From assembly GCA_945861275.1 (NCBI GenBank), contig CAMATZ010000004.1:62001-126000 (forward strand): 64,000 nt of DNA. The letters run 5' to 3'. A program made the translations under genes and the position numbers. The notes below the pieces were generated by a model. The model had not been told where the DNA came from, did no database searches, and worked only from the letters and a program-made list of their open reading frames with translations. The stretch's first letter is position 1. Every line of letters starts with the position of its first letter. Of this stretch, positions 40,452 to 46,489 are shown piece by piece. The stretch is from Bordetella parapertussis. GTDB lineage: Bacteria > Pseudomonadota > Gammaproteobacteria > Burkholderiales > SG8-41.

Positions 40452-41762
40452 CTAGGAAGTGGCAGTCTTGCCACGTGTCGTTTTGTCGGTAACAAACGCA
40501 ATAAATTCTTCGTCTCTGAGGCAATCGGTCAGCCGCCAAATCCCTAGAAGGCGATGACGGTCTATTACAGAACACCCTTGAAGGATAGTCCTATACCGTT
40601 TTAAATATGATTCTACCAACCTATCGATTTTCTGATCCAATCCGTGCCTAATACCATCATCAGTGCAAAATGAATATGTGTTCCCCCAACCACGGATCGT
40701 TTCACCGATCTTCCATAAGGTATGAGTGAGCGTTCGTCGAGAACGCAGTGCATCAAGGGAATCCGAGTATGATTTTAGACTGTGATCCGTAATTCCATGC
40801 AGCTTATCTAGTAGACGACCTCGATTCTTGCCGGAAGGAATGACGCGGTCTGGTCGGATATTACATCCTAGAAAATCGAATCCGTTTGAAGTTAATCCTC
40901 GCGCTGCTTTTTCTGAGTGTTCCCTGGGATCATAAATTTTTAGCCCGCTCGCGCTTAGATAGTTACTAGCACTTGCCAGTGCTGCATTAAGTTTTCGTTC
41001 GCTCGATGCAAAAATAACAAAATCATCAATATAACGAACGCAGTTTATGCCTCGCCCATTCATCAATTTATCGAACTCATCTAAGTAGAGATTACATACC
41101 AACGGCGAGAGACAAGAACCTTGAGCGAGTCCGATATTTTCCAGAGGGAATAGCGATGTATGGTGAGCCAGCAACGCGAAATTTTCCAGTTCCGTAATAG
41201 TCGCTGCATGCAATAGCGCAGATAGTTCGGGGCAATCGGAATATTTTAAGAGGACATTTACTGCTTTATCTCGTGGCACATTATCAAAAAACTTAATGAT
41301 GTCCGTTCGTATGAAATGTGAATATGTCTTTGCATACTGGTTGGCCAGTTTGGCCGCACCTGGTACCCCTACATCTTCATCATCATTAATGCGGGGCACC
41401 CCACCAAAATTTAGACCCGCATTGAGACGTTCACGAATCGCCGGATGCGCTTGCAGTACATCAAGTAACGCACGCTGCACAATTCGATTTGGTATTGGAG
41501 CTACAACTACGCCCCGGTATTTGCCGGGAGATTTTTTTATTGGCGCGCCGCGCTGCGGAGCAAATTGAAAAACCTGCTTTCTTAATTCCCGCGATATTCG
41601 GTCAATTCGCGGCTCGGCATGTGGCGAGAATGCCAGCGCCTCAGCATAAGTTCTTTCAGCGGCATTTGGCTTGGTAGCGTTGGCTAATACGGAACGCCAC
41701 GCCTTTCGCAGCTGTGGAACAGAGCGAACTCGGTCAAACAGTGTTTTATATGAGCGCGGCAC
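40452..41762 (-). CDS. stand-alone group II-intron-like reverse transcriptase with YIDD active site
   Basis: A 436-residue RT. Palm motifs: IRTDIIKFFDNV with Asp154, AQGSCLSPLVCNLYLDEF (213-230), and YIDD (244-247) in place of the usual YADD, with Asp246/247. A thumb/X-domain-like segment IRGWGNTY (356-363) plus LDQKIDRLVESYLKRY points to the group II-intron lineage, but no DNA-binding HNH domain follows and no intron RNA surrounds it. YIDD is reported for the G2L4 group of RTs acting in DNA repair, and many orphan RTs serve in phage defence. The start is GTG 41762 with no good ribosome-binding site; the frame is open 14 codons further up. Codon use is more AT-rich than the neighbours, which suggests transfer. 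Confidence 0.9.
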   Translation of the reverse strand: MPRSYKTLFDRVRSVPQLRKAWRSVLANATKPNAAERTYAEALAFSPHAEPRIDRISRELRKQVFQFAPQRGAPIKKSPGKYRGVVVAPIPNRIVQRALLDVLQAHPAIRERLNAGLNFGGVPRINDDEDVGVPGAAKLANQYAKTYSHFIRTDIIKFFDNVPRDKAVNVLLKYSDCPELSALLHAATITELENFALLAHHTSLFPLENIGLAQGSCLSPLVCNLYLDEFDKLMNGRGINCVRYIDDFVIFASSERKLNAALASASNYLSASGLKIYDPREHSEKAARGLTSNGFDFLGCNIRPDRVIPSGKNRGRLLDKLHGITDHSLKSYSDSLDALRSRRTLTHTLWKIGETIRGWGNTYSFCTDDGIRHGLDQKIDRLVESYLKRYRTILQGCSVIDRHRLLGIWRLTDCLRDEEFIAFVTDKTTRGKTATS

Positions 41763-41811
41763 TTTGTATGGAGGGGTTCCACTGGCAAGCTTAACCCGAC
41801 CGCTTTAACAA

Positions 41812-42008
41812 TTAGCTGCTTCCCTCAGGCGCGACACTTAAATCGCTAACCCATCCAACGCAAGCGTTACTTGCGCCAGTCTCATCTACATCCCTTGCAG
41901 CCCCGGAATCCGGCCTGCTCAGTGAGATGAACAGAGACAACGTGCCCGACAATAAGACGGCGAGCCACCCTGATAACCTGGCACGTTTTTGCAGTCACCT
42001 ACTATCAT
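41812..42008 (-). pseudogene. small frameshifted membrane-protein ORF ahead of the reverse transcriptase
   Basis: ATG 42008 has GGAGG eight bases before it. Its own frame stops after 29 codons. If one base is added at the A5 run (41986-41990), it reads MIVGDCKKRARLSGWLAVLL, then SGTLSLFISLSRPDSGAARD and on to a stop at 41812: 65 residues with basic start and one membrane helix. The last part is encoded by the 116-bp repeat. This may be a frameshifted gene, a slippage product, or chance; no homologue is known to me. Confidence 0.3.
41815..41930 (-). repeat. 116-bp direct repeat, copy proximal to the reverse transcriptase
   Basis: Identical base for base to 42170-42285. On the RT strand it can fold into three hairpins: TCATCT/AGATGA (41882-41930), enclosing GCAG/CTGC; CGCAAG-TAACG-CTTGCG (41859-41875); and GCGA/TCGC (41831-41846). 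It ends 52 bp before the RT start codon. Confidence 0.95.
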
Positions 42009-42169
42009 GGCCTTAACCTCCAACTTTATCGTGAACGATACCGTTTTTGGCCTCGTCCGCAACAATTCGGCTCCCGCATCGCCCTCGACCTGAAATAATG
42101 CTCTCCAACCGTCCAGTGATGCCCCTTATGAAGCGAAGCGCCGGTTACAGGCAGAGCAGTCGGGCAAAG

Positions 42170-42285
42170 GCTGCTTCCCTCAGGCGCGACACTTAAATCG
42201 CTAACCCATCCAACGCAAGCGTTACTTGCGCCAGTCTCATCTACATCCCTTGCAGCCCCGGAATCCGGCCTGCTCAGTGAGATGA
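42170..42285 (-). repeat. 116-bp direct repeat, copy distal to the reverse transcriptase
   Basis: Second identical copy; the offset between copies is 355 bp. Its first hairpin begins about eight bases after the transcription start predicted from the promoter at 42301-42328. Perfect identity, in a region otherwise full of decayed sequence, suggests recent duplication or active maintenance. Confidence 0.95.
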
Positions 42286-42300
42286 GAAGGAAACATCTAG

Positions 42301-42328
42301 ATATTACTACATTTTGTGGTATTTGCAA
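42301..42328 (-). promoter_or_regulatory. sigma70-like promoter facing the repeats and reverse transcriptase
   Basis: On the minus strand TTGCAA (42328-42323) and TAATAT (42306-42301) are 16 bp apart; each matches four of six consensus bases. The predicted start near 42293 would place the distal repeat at the very 5' end of the transcript. Confidence 0.45.
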
Positions 42329-42360
42329 ATCCGTCCCCTAGATGTAGCGTAATTGCAACC

Positions 42361-42510
42361 GGACATATAGCGGTCGTGTTTTCTTTGGCGACAGGTTTAC
42401 GCCGAAGCAATGTGACCGGGTTGCAATGGCCTATGGTGGACGTAGTGCGACGGCTTACATGGATACATCCGGTTAGGCCAAAGCGCGGAAGGCACCAACA
42501 TCAACTTTAT
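42361..42510 (+). pseudogene. tyrosine recombinase (integrase) fragment
   Basis: The plus strand encodes AVVFSLATGLRRSNVTGLQW followed by a VDVVRRLTWIHP-like segment. This is the box-I region of phage-type tyrosine recombinases, including the first catalytic arginine (TGLR). Sequence before and after it is not integrase-like, and the HxxR and tyrosine motifs are absent, so only about 45 residues remain. It marks the locus as a former mobile island. Confidence 0.7.
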
Positions 42511-42676
42511 CTACTCGACCCCCAGCGCCTTAAAAACCGCATCCACCGGATCGGAATAGAAGCTGGTCTGGAATTTCGCAAACAACTCTCCCGGCACTGA
42601 GGGGATGTCTGTCACGCTAGACATCGGCAGCAAAATGCGTTTAGCTCCTGCATCAAACGCGACCTGCATAGCCGTG
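42511..42676 (-). pseudogene. C-terminal fragment of BREX brxL (Lon-like protein)
   Basis: The minus strand ends in MQVAFDAGAKRILLPMSSVT, then DIPSVPGELFAKFQTSFYSD and PVDAVFKALGVE before the stop at 42511. This is the characteristic C-terminus of BrxL from type I BREX phage-defence systems. Only about 55 codons are left; upstream (to the right) the sequence changes at about 42676 into a Bug receptor tail on the other strand. No other BREX gene is in the window. Confidence 0.75.
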
Positions 42677-42744
42677 ACTCTATCCGCAGCGAGCGCGCGC
42701 AGATCGCGAAGCGCGTGAAGTTCGTGGCCATCAAGATCGAATAA
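42676..42744 (+). pseudogene. C-terminal scrap of a Bug receptor gene
   Basis: The last 22 codons read DSIRSERAQIAKRVKFVAIK then IE and TAA. This is the C-terminal helix typical of Bug receptors (compare IRSEISRSAQLIKATGAK at 39404). The CMD gene starts 15 bp later with GGAGG in between. The rest of the receptor has been replaced by the island. The arrangement receptor-then-CMD is the same as at 44164/43574. Confidence 0.65.
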
Positions 42745-42759
42745 CGGAGGAGAGTGAAC

Positions 42760-43320
42760 ATGGCAAGACGTGTGGAATACGTTCCCGTGGAAGAAGCCCG
42801 GCGTCTGGGGCGCGAATTCGGTATCGGCGAAGCACAGGCGGGTCGCAGCGCTTTTCGCATGCTTGCGAACCATCCCGACCTCGTGAAGCACGTCTATGGA
42901 TTGCTGACGATGCTTTCCAGCCGCAACAAGCTCCCGACGCGGCTGCGCGAGCTCACCATCATGCGCCTCGCGTGGAGGGCGGGCAGCGAGTATGCCTGGT
43001 TCCAGCATTACCGCATCGCGGTGCAGGCCGGGGTTACCCTCGAGGAGATCGTTGCGGTTCGCGATTGGAGGAAATCGGATCTCTTCGGCCCCGTGGAGCG
43101 GGCGGTACTCGCGGCGGCCGACGACACTTGCGAGCGGGGGAAGATTTCCGACGCCGTGTGGGCGGAATGTGCGCGGGAGCTCAAGGAACCCGCCGTGCTC
43201 GTGGAAATGGTCGTCGCGATCGGGAACTGGACGATGTTCGCGCAGTTGCTCCAGTCACTGGAGGTCCAGATCGAAGAAGGCGCCGCGCCGTGGCCGCCGG
43301 ATGGCAAGGCGCCAAAGTGA
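42760..43320 (+). CDS. carboxymuconolactone decarboxylase family protein
   Basis: A 186-residue CMD-type protein: HPDLVKHVYGLLTMLSSRNK, LPTRLRELTIMRLAWRAGSE, then the YAWFQHYRIAVQAGVTLEE segment and DWRKSDLFGPVERAVLAAAD. This longer AhpD-like form has the ExxxHxxxA-like position occupied by EYAWFQHYRIA. A CxxC is absent. ATG 42760 has GGAGGAGAG ahead of it. The gene probably lost its receptor partner when the RT/BREX island arrived or decayed. A 36-codon frame starts on its stop codon. Confidence 0.88.
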   Translation: MARRVEYVPVEEARRLGREFGIGEAQAGRSAFRMLANHPDLVKHVYGLLTMLSSRNKLPTRLRELTIMRLAWRAGSEYAWFQHYRIAVQAGVTLEEIVAVRDWRKSDLFGPVERAVLAAADDTCERGKISDAVWAECARELKEPAVLVEMVVAIGNWTMFAQLLQSLEVQIEEGAAPWPPDGKAPK

Positions 43321-43430
43321 TGCGGTGGATCGGCGCCGGCATGAAAAGCAGAGAGGCCGCTGCACTTGTGCTGCATCAGATGGACGCGGTCAGCCGAGTC
43401 CTTAATACGGAAAAAATCAAACTCGGGTAA
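43320..43430 (+). CDS. possible 36-residue ORF coupled to the CMD gene
   Basis: ATG overlaps the CMD stop (TGATG) and the frame runs 36 codons (MRWIGAGMKSREAAALVLHQ, ending KIKLG). It has no internal oddities and could be translated by coupling, but nothing resembles it and it abuts a palindromic repeat. Weak support. Confidence 0.3.
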   Translation: MRWIGAGMKSREAAALVLHQMDAVSRVLNTEKIKLG

Positions 43431-43567
43431 GAGTGCCGAACAAAATGACCGTTCACCCTTCGACAGGCTCAGGGCGAACGGTCATTTTAGAGCCGTTCGT
43501 GGTGATGCTGAGCATTGTCGAAGCATCGAACCACCAGCGATGCTGCAACGCATTTTGTTAGGCACTC
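43431..43567. repeat. compound palindromic dispersed repeat
   Basis: Outer arms GAGTGCCGAACAAAATG (43431-43447) and CATTTTGTTAGGCACTC (43551-43567) pair with one mismatch. Inside, AAAATGACCGTTC (43442-43454) pairs perfectly with GAACGGTCATTTT (43476-43488) around a CCCTTCGACAGGCTCAGGG-like loop, and GATGCT/AGCATC pairs further on. The TTCGACAGGCTCAGGG core is a common proteobacterial intergenic repeat. It lies between two convergent CMD genes and could work as a bidirectional terminator. Confidence 0.75.
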
Positions 43568-43573
43568 TAAGCC

Positions 43574-44137
43574 TCAACGCGCCATGCCCGTCGCGCCGGC
43601 CGGCACGTCGTAGAAGGCGAGCATCATCGAGGCGCTGGTGTAGTGGCCCATCAGGGTGATCACGTCAGTGATGCCCACATGGCCGAGGGCTTCAACCGCG
43701 CGGTCATAAAGTCCCCTGGACACCCAGCGCACGTTGGTGAGGCATATCGCCATTTCGTAGACGACCTGCTCGCGTTTGTCGTCGAACGAGGTTGGCAGAC
43801 CCGAAAGTATGGCCTCGACCTTGTCGTTCGGTAGCCCGGCGGTCTTGGCGTGCCGTTCGTGAGCACCGGTCGGGTAAGCCGAATGCCATTTGCTGTTGAT
43901 CACGCACACGGCGATCTCGCGCTCGCGCTCGCTGAGCGAATAGCCCTTGCGAAAGTGCGCCCCGAACGGTCCGATCGCCTTCGCAAGCTTCGGGTTGTGT
44001 ATATAGATCTTGTTCGGACCGGACAACCGGCCCCGCGCCTCGAGCAGTGCGTGATAGCCTTCCTGCTGCTCCGGCGTCATCTGATCGTACGGAATTTCGG
44101 TATAGCGTCCGAAAGTGGGGGTGTCGGCCATACTCAT
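43574..44137 (-). CDS. carboxymuconolactone decarboxylase family protein
   Basis: A 187-residue CMD/AhpD-like protein: YTEIPYDQMTPEQQEGYHAL, SGPNKIYIHNPKLAKAIGPF, then LSEREREIAVCVINSKWHSA and the YPTGAHERHAKTAGLP helix with the ExxxH core (EREIAVCVI/HERHAKTAG). Start ATG 44137 follows AAGGAAAG. It is 26 bp downstream of the Bug receptor at 44164, forming a receptor-CMD operon. It differs in length and motifs from the CMD gene at 42760, with which it is convergent. Confidence 0.88.
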   Translation of the reverse strand: MSMADTPTFGRYTEIPYDQMTPEQQEGYHALLEARGRLSGPNKIYIHNPKLAKAIGPFGAHFRKGYSLSEREREIAVCVINSKWHSAYPTGAHERHAKTAGLPNDKVEAILSGLPTSFDDKREQVVYEMAICLTNVRWVSRGLYDRAVEALGHVGITDVITLMGHYTSASMMLAFYDVPAGATGMAR

Positions 44138-44163
44138 AGCATTTCTTTCCTTGTATAAGAGCA

Positions 44164-45150
44164 CTACTGCGGCTTGATCCCCGCCCTGCGTGCAAGCCCG
44201 GCAATGCGCGTGATCTCCGCGTCGACGAACCTGTCGAAATCAGCCGGCGTGGTGGGGAACGCGTCCACGCCGAGCATTGCGTAGCGGCTCTGAACGTCGG
44301 GCATCTTGAGCGCCGTCAGCACAGCGCGGTTAAGCTTGTCGATGATGGGCCGCGGCGTCCTGGCCGGCACGAACATCCCACCCCACGATTCCCAGAAGTA
44401 ACCGGGTAGGCCCGCTTCCGCGACCGTCGGCGTATCGGGATATACCGGCGAGCGCTGTCTGCCAGTGGTGGCGAGCGCGCGGAGCCTGCCTTCCTGTATC
44501 GGGGTGCCCACCGTCGAAGGCGCCGACATCAGCAACTGCACGCGGGCGGTCATCGTGTCGAGAACTGCCTCTGCTATGCCTTTGTAAGGGACGTGCACGA
44601 TGTCGATCTGCGCGGTCGCCTTGAAAAGCTCCGCCGCGAAATGGGTGGCGCTGCCGACACCCGCCGAGCCGAAGTTGAGCTGACCGGGTTTCGATTTGGC
44701 GAGGGCGATCAGCTCCTGAACGCTTTTGACGCCCAGCGAACTCGGCACGGTCACCACGTATGCTGAGCTGTATATTCCCGTGATTCCCGCGAGGTCCTTG
44801 CGCGGATCGAATGGGAGCTTTGCGTAGAGCGCCGGAACCACTGCATAAGAGGCCGACACTACCAGTAGAGTGTGTCCGTCTGGAGTCGCTTCCGCTACGA
44901 TTTTCGTGCCCGTCGTTCCGCCCGCACCCGGTCGATTGTCGACGATGCCCTGCTGGCCGAGCAGTTCAGTCAGCTTGGCCGCAAGTATGCGTCCGATGGC
45001 GTCGGGTGGACCCCCTGACGTAAAACCGCTGACGAGACGTAGAGGCCGCCACGGAAAGGTCGCCGCGGAATCAGAGGAAGATGCGCAAAGCGCCGCAGTG
45101 CTGCTGAGACAGAAAACCGCGGCAAGCGGAACTATCGTCCTTAAGCGCAT
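44164..45150 (-). CDS. Bug/TctC-family periplasmic solute receptor
   Basis: A 328-residue receptor; signal peptide ends STAALCASSSDSAATFPWRP. It has VSGFTSGGPPDAIGRILAAKL, GIVDNRPGAGGTTGTKIVAEA and HVPYKGIAEAVLDTMTARVQL. The FTSGGPPD lobe-I loop departs from the usual PGG. It is co-transcribed with the CMD gene at 43574. The 67 bp upstream of it separate it from coaE on the same strand. Confidence 0.92.
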   Translation of the reverse strand: MRLRTIVPLAAVFCLSSTAALCASSSDSAATFPWRPLRLVSGFTSGGPPDAIGRILAAKLTELLGQQGIVDNRPGAGGTTGTKIVAEATPDGHTLLVVSASYAVVPALYAKLPFDPRKDLAGITGIYSSAYVVTVPSSLGVKSVQELIALAKSKPGQLNFGSAGVGSATHFAAELFKATAQIDIVHVPYKGIAEAVLDTMTARVQLLMSAPSTVGTPIQEGRLRALATTGRQRSPVYPDTPTVAEAGLPGYFWESWGGMFVPARTPRPIIDKLNRAVLTALKMPDVQSRYAMLGVDAFPTTPADFDRFVDAEITRIAGLARRAGIKPQ

Positions 45151-45217
45151 GAGGTATTCCTCCAGCAGACTTTATTCAATCAACTCCTCCAATTTGACTA
45201 GCATGAATAGAAATCGG

Positions 45218-45817
45218 TCAGGCGCTGACCCGTTGCCAATGGCTGCGTAGCTGTTCCAGCATCGCGTCAGGCGTACCGTTATTGTCAATGACCACATCGC
45301 CGCGGGCAATGCGCTCGGCATTCGAGAGCTGGGCGTCGAGCCGGCTCTCCACTGTCGCCAGCGGAATGCTGTCGCGCTCCATCGCGCGGGCGATGGCGAC
45401 TGGGCGGTCAACTATATGCACCCAAACTTCGTCACCGATGTCCTGCCAGCCGGCTTCGAACAGCACTGCGGCCTCGAACACGATGACTCGTGCAGTACCA
45501 GCAGTCCGCACCTGAGCAATCTCGTCTTCGGCCAGCCCGCGTATAGCAGGCCAAACGATGTCGGTCAGCTTTTTCAGTTCCGCCGGCTTGCCGAACACCT
45601 TGCCGCCGAGCACCTTGCGATCGATCCTGCCGTCGGCCGCCACCACGTCCTGGCCGAAGGCAGCCACCACCTGCACATGGGCAGGCGAACCCATCTCGTA
45701 GCTGCGATGACCCAGCACGTCGGCATCGATTACGTGCGCGCCCAGTTCCTTTAGAAATCGCGCTGCTGTGGACTTGCCGGACGCCAGCCCGCCGGTAAGG
45801 CAGATCACCTTGGTCAT
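45218..45817 (-). CDS. coaE: dephospho-CoA kinase
   Basis: A 199-residue P-loop kinase that phosphorylates the 3'-hydroxyl of dephospho-CoA, the last step of CoA synthesis. Walker A is GGLASGKST (residues 9-17); IDADVLGHRSYEMGSP is the CoaE signature after it; VFEAAVLFEAGW and the ESRLDAQLSNAERIARGD lid segment follow, ending with VVIDNNGTPDAMLEQL. Length is normal. It is not in its common place beside pilD and a zinc-finger protein; instead a toxin-antitoxin pair lies upstream. Confidence 0.95.
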   Translation of the reverse strand: MTKVICLTGGLASGKSTAARFLKELGAHVIDADVLGHRSYEMGSPAHVQVVAAFGQDVVAADGRIDRKVLGGKVFGKPAELKKLTDIVWPAIRGLAEDEIAQVRTAGTARVIVFEAAVLFEAGWQDIGDEVWVHIVDRPVAIARAMERDSIPLATVESRLDAQLSNAERIARGDVVIDNNGTPDAMLEQLRSHWQRVSA

Positions 45818-45880
45818 GGCTCACCTGTGAGAGTCGTGCATGGATAGGGCATATTCTCATTCAGGCGCGCGATGCTGCGC

Positions 45881-46159
45881 TCAACCTCGCTTGAGATCAC
45901 GATAAAAATTTTCGTGGCTGCCCAGCAAGAGCAACACTCGCGTACCCGGATTCCATTCATAGGCAAGCAGCATCTGCTGGCGGTTGAGCGGAAACTTGTG
46001 GACGTATACGCCGGCCAGGTCTCCCTTTTTCGCCTCGCCAATCTCTGGCTTGGCGACGATCGAACGCACCGCGTCGTCCACCACAGCTTGGTGGCTGGCG
46101 GCGAGCTTTTTGTATACCCGCTTGAATGCGGGCATTTGCAGTATGGCGACGTCAGGCAT
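45881..46159 (-). CDS. RelE/ParE-superfamily toxin
   Basis: A 92-residue protein with the toxin fold: an N-terminal helix pair (MPAFKRVYKKLAASHQAVVD), a LAGVYVHKFPLNRQQMLLAY strand region and a VLLLLGSHENFYRDLKR tail. The SHENFYRDLK ending is a frequent signature of RelE/YafQ-like ribosome-dependent mRNA interferases. It overlaps the antitoxin gene by 8 bp and follows it, the normal order for ParDE-type modules. Confidence 0.85.
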   Translation of the reverse strand: MPDVAILQMPAFKRVYKKLAASHQAVVDDAVRSIVAKPEIGEAKKGDLAGVYVHKFPLNRQQMLLAYEWNPGTRVLLLLGSHENFYRDLKRG

Positions 46160-46415
46160 GCCTGCGCGGCGAGCGCGTCTTGGACGCAGCCTTCTTCGCC
46201 GGCTTGAGATCGAACGGCTCGGCGAGCGCCCGGTCGGTGTGTTTGCTGATCAACAACTCACGCACGAAGTCGACTGGCAGATCGGGATTTTCCAGAGCCG
46301 TCTTGCCGACCAGCGCCCAGAACTCGATCTGCTGTGGAATCGAACGGCGCTCCGCACTGGCCACGCGCTGCGCGGCGAGATAAATGTCGTCGTCGATGCG
46401 GATTGCTGTGCCCAT
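46152..46415 (-). CDS. ParD-like antitoxin
   Basis: An 87-residue protein. The N-terminal TAIRIDDDIYLAAQRVASAE is a ribbon-helix-helix-like DNA-binding part followed by RRSIPQQIEFWALVGKTALE, which matches the ParD-like antitoxin family. The C-terminal tail (LKPAKKAASKTRSPRRHA) is basic and disordered, and probably wraps the toxin. AT-rich sequence with TATATAGT and two TTGCTACAA-type motifs lies just upstream (46427-46460) and may be the autoregulated operator. Confidence 0.85.
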   Translation of the reverse strand: MGTAIRIDDDIYLAAQRVASAERRSIPQQIEFWALVGKTALENPDLPVDFVRELLISKHTDRALAEPFDLKPAKKAASKTRSPRRHA

Positions 46416-46426
46416 GTCGCCACCTC

Positions 46427-46461
46427 AATATATAGTAAATTGCTACAATTGTAGCAAATCG
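46427..46461 (-). promoter_or_regulatory. possible operator/promoter of the toxin-antitoxin operon
   Basis: A short AT-rich patch in GC-rich DNA contains AATTGCTACAATTGTAGCAA (46438-46457), a nearly perfect palindrome: TTGCTACAATTGTAGCAA. It is about 25 bp before the antitoxin ATG, the expected place for binding by a ribbon-helix-helix antitoxin dimer. Confidence 0.6.
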
Positions 46462-46489
46462 ATACACTCGCGTCCATCGGATCAAGGAG

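Larger units (their letters stand above)
41815..42293 (-). ncRNA. candidate structured leader RNA of the reverse transcriptase locus
   Basis: The 530 bp upstream of the RT start hold no convincing intact gene, but two copies of the hairpin-forming repeat, a promoter-like sequence at the far end, and the RT in the same direction. Retrons and several defence RTs have a template RNA in this position. The extent given is from the predicted start to the end of the proximal repeat. This is a hypothesis from arrangement and hand folding only. Confidence 0.35.

Noticed and set aside
40452-41762. RT as the maturase of the group II intron at 31.7 kb
   Set aside because: They are 8 kb apart, on opposite strands, and the RT has the YIDD form and no intron domains around it. 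A trans role cannot be excluded but nothing supports it.
41815-42285. Diversity-generating retroelement (template and variable repeats)
   Set aside because: The two repeats are identical, with no adenine-directed differences, and neither is at the 3' end of a target gene.
42026-42328. 100-residue minus-strand ORF
   Set aside because: It runs from inside the promoter through the repeat with no ribosome-binding site; composition is not protein-like beyond the shared repeat part.
42511-43008. 165-residue minus-strand ORF as one gene
   Set aside because: Only its last ~55 codons resemble BrxL; the rest is antisense to the CMD gene.
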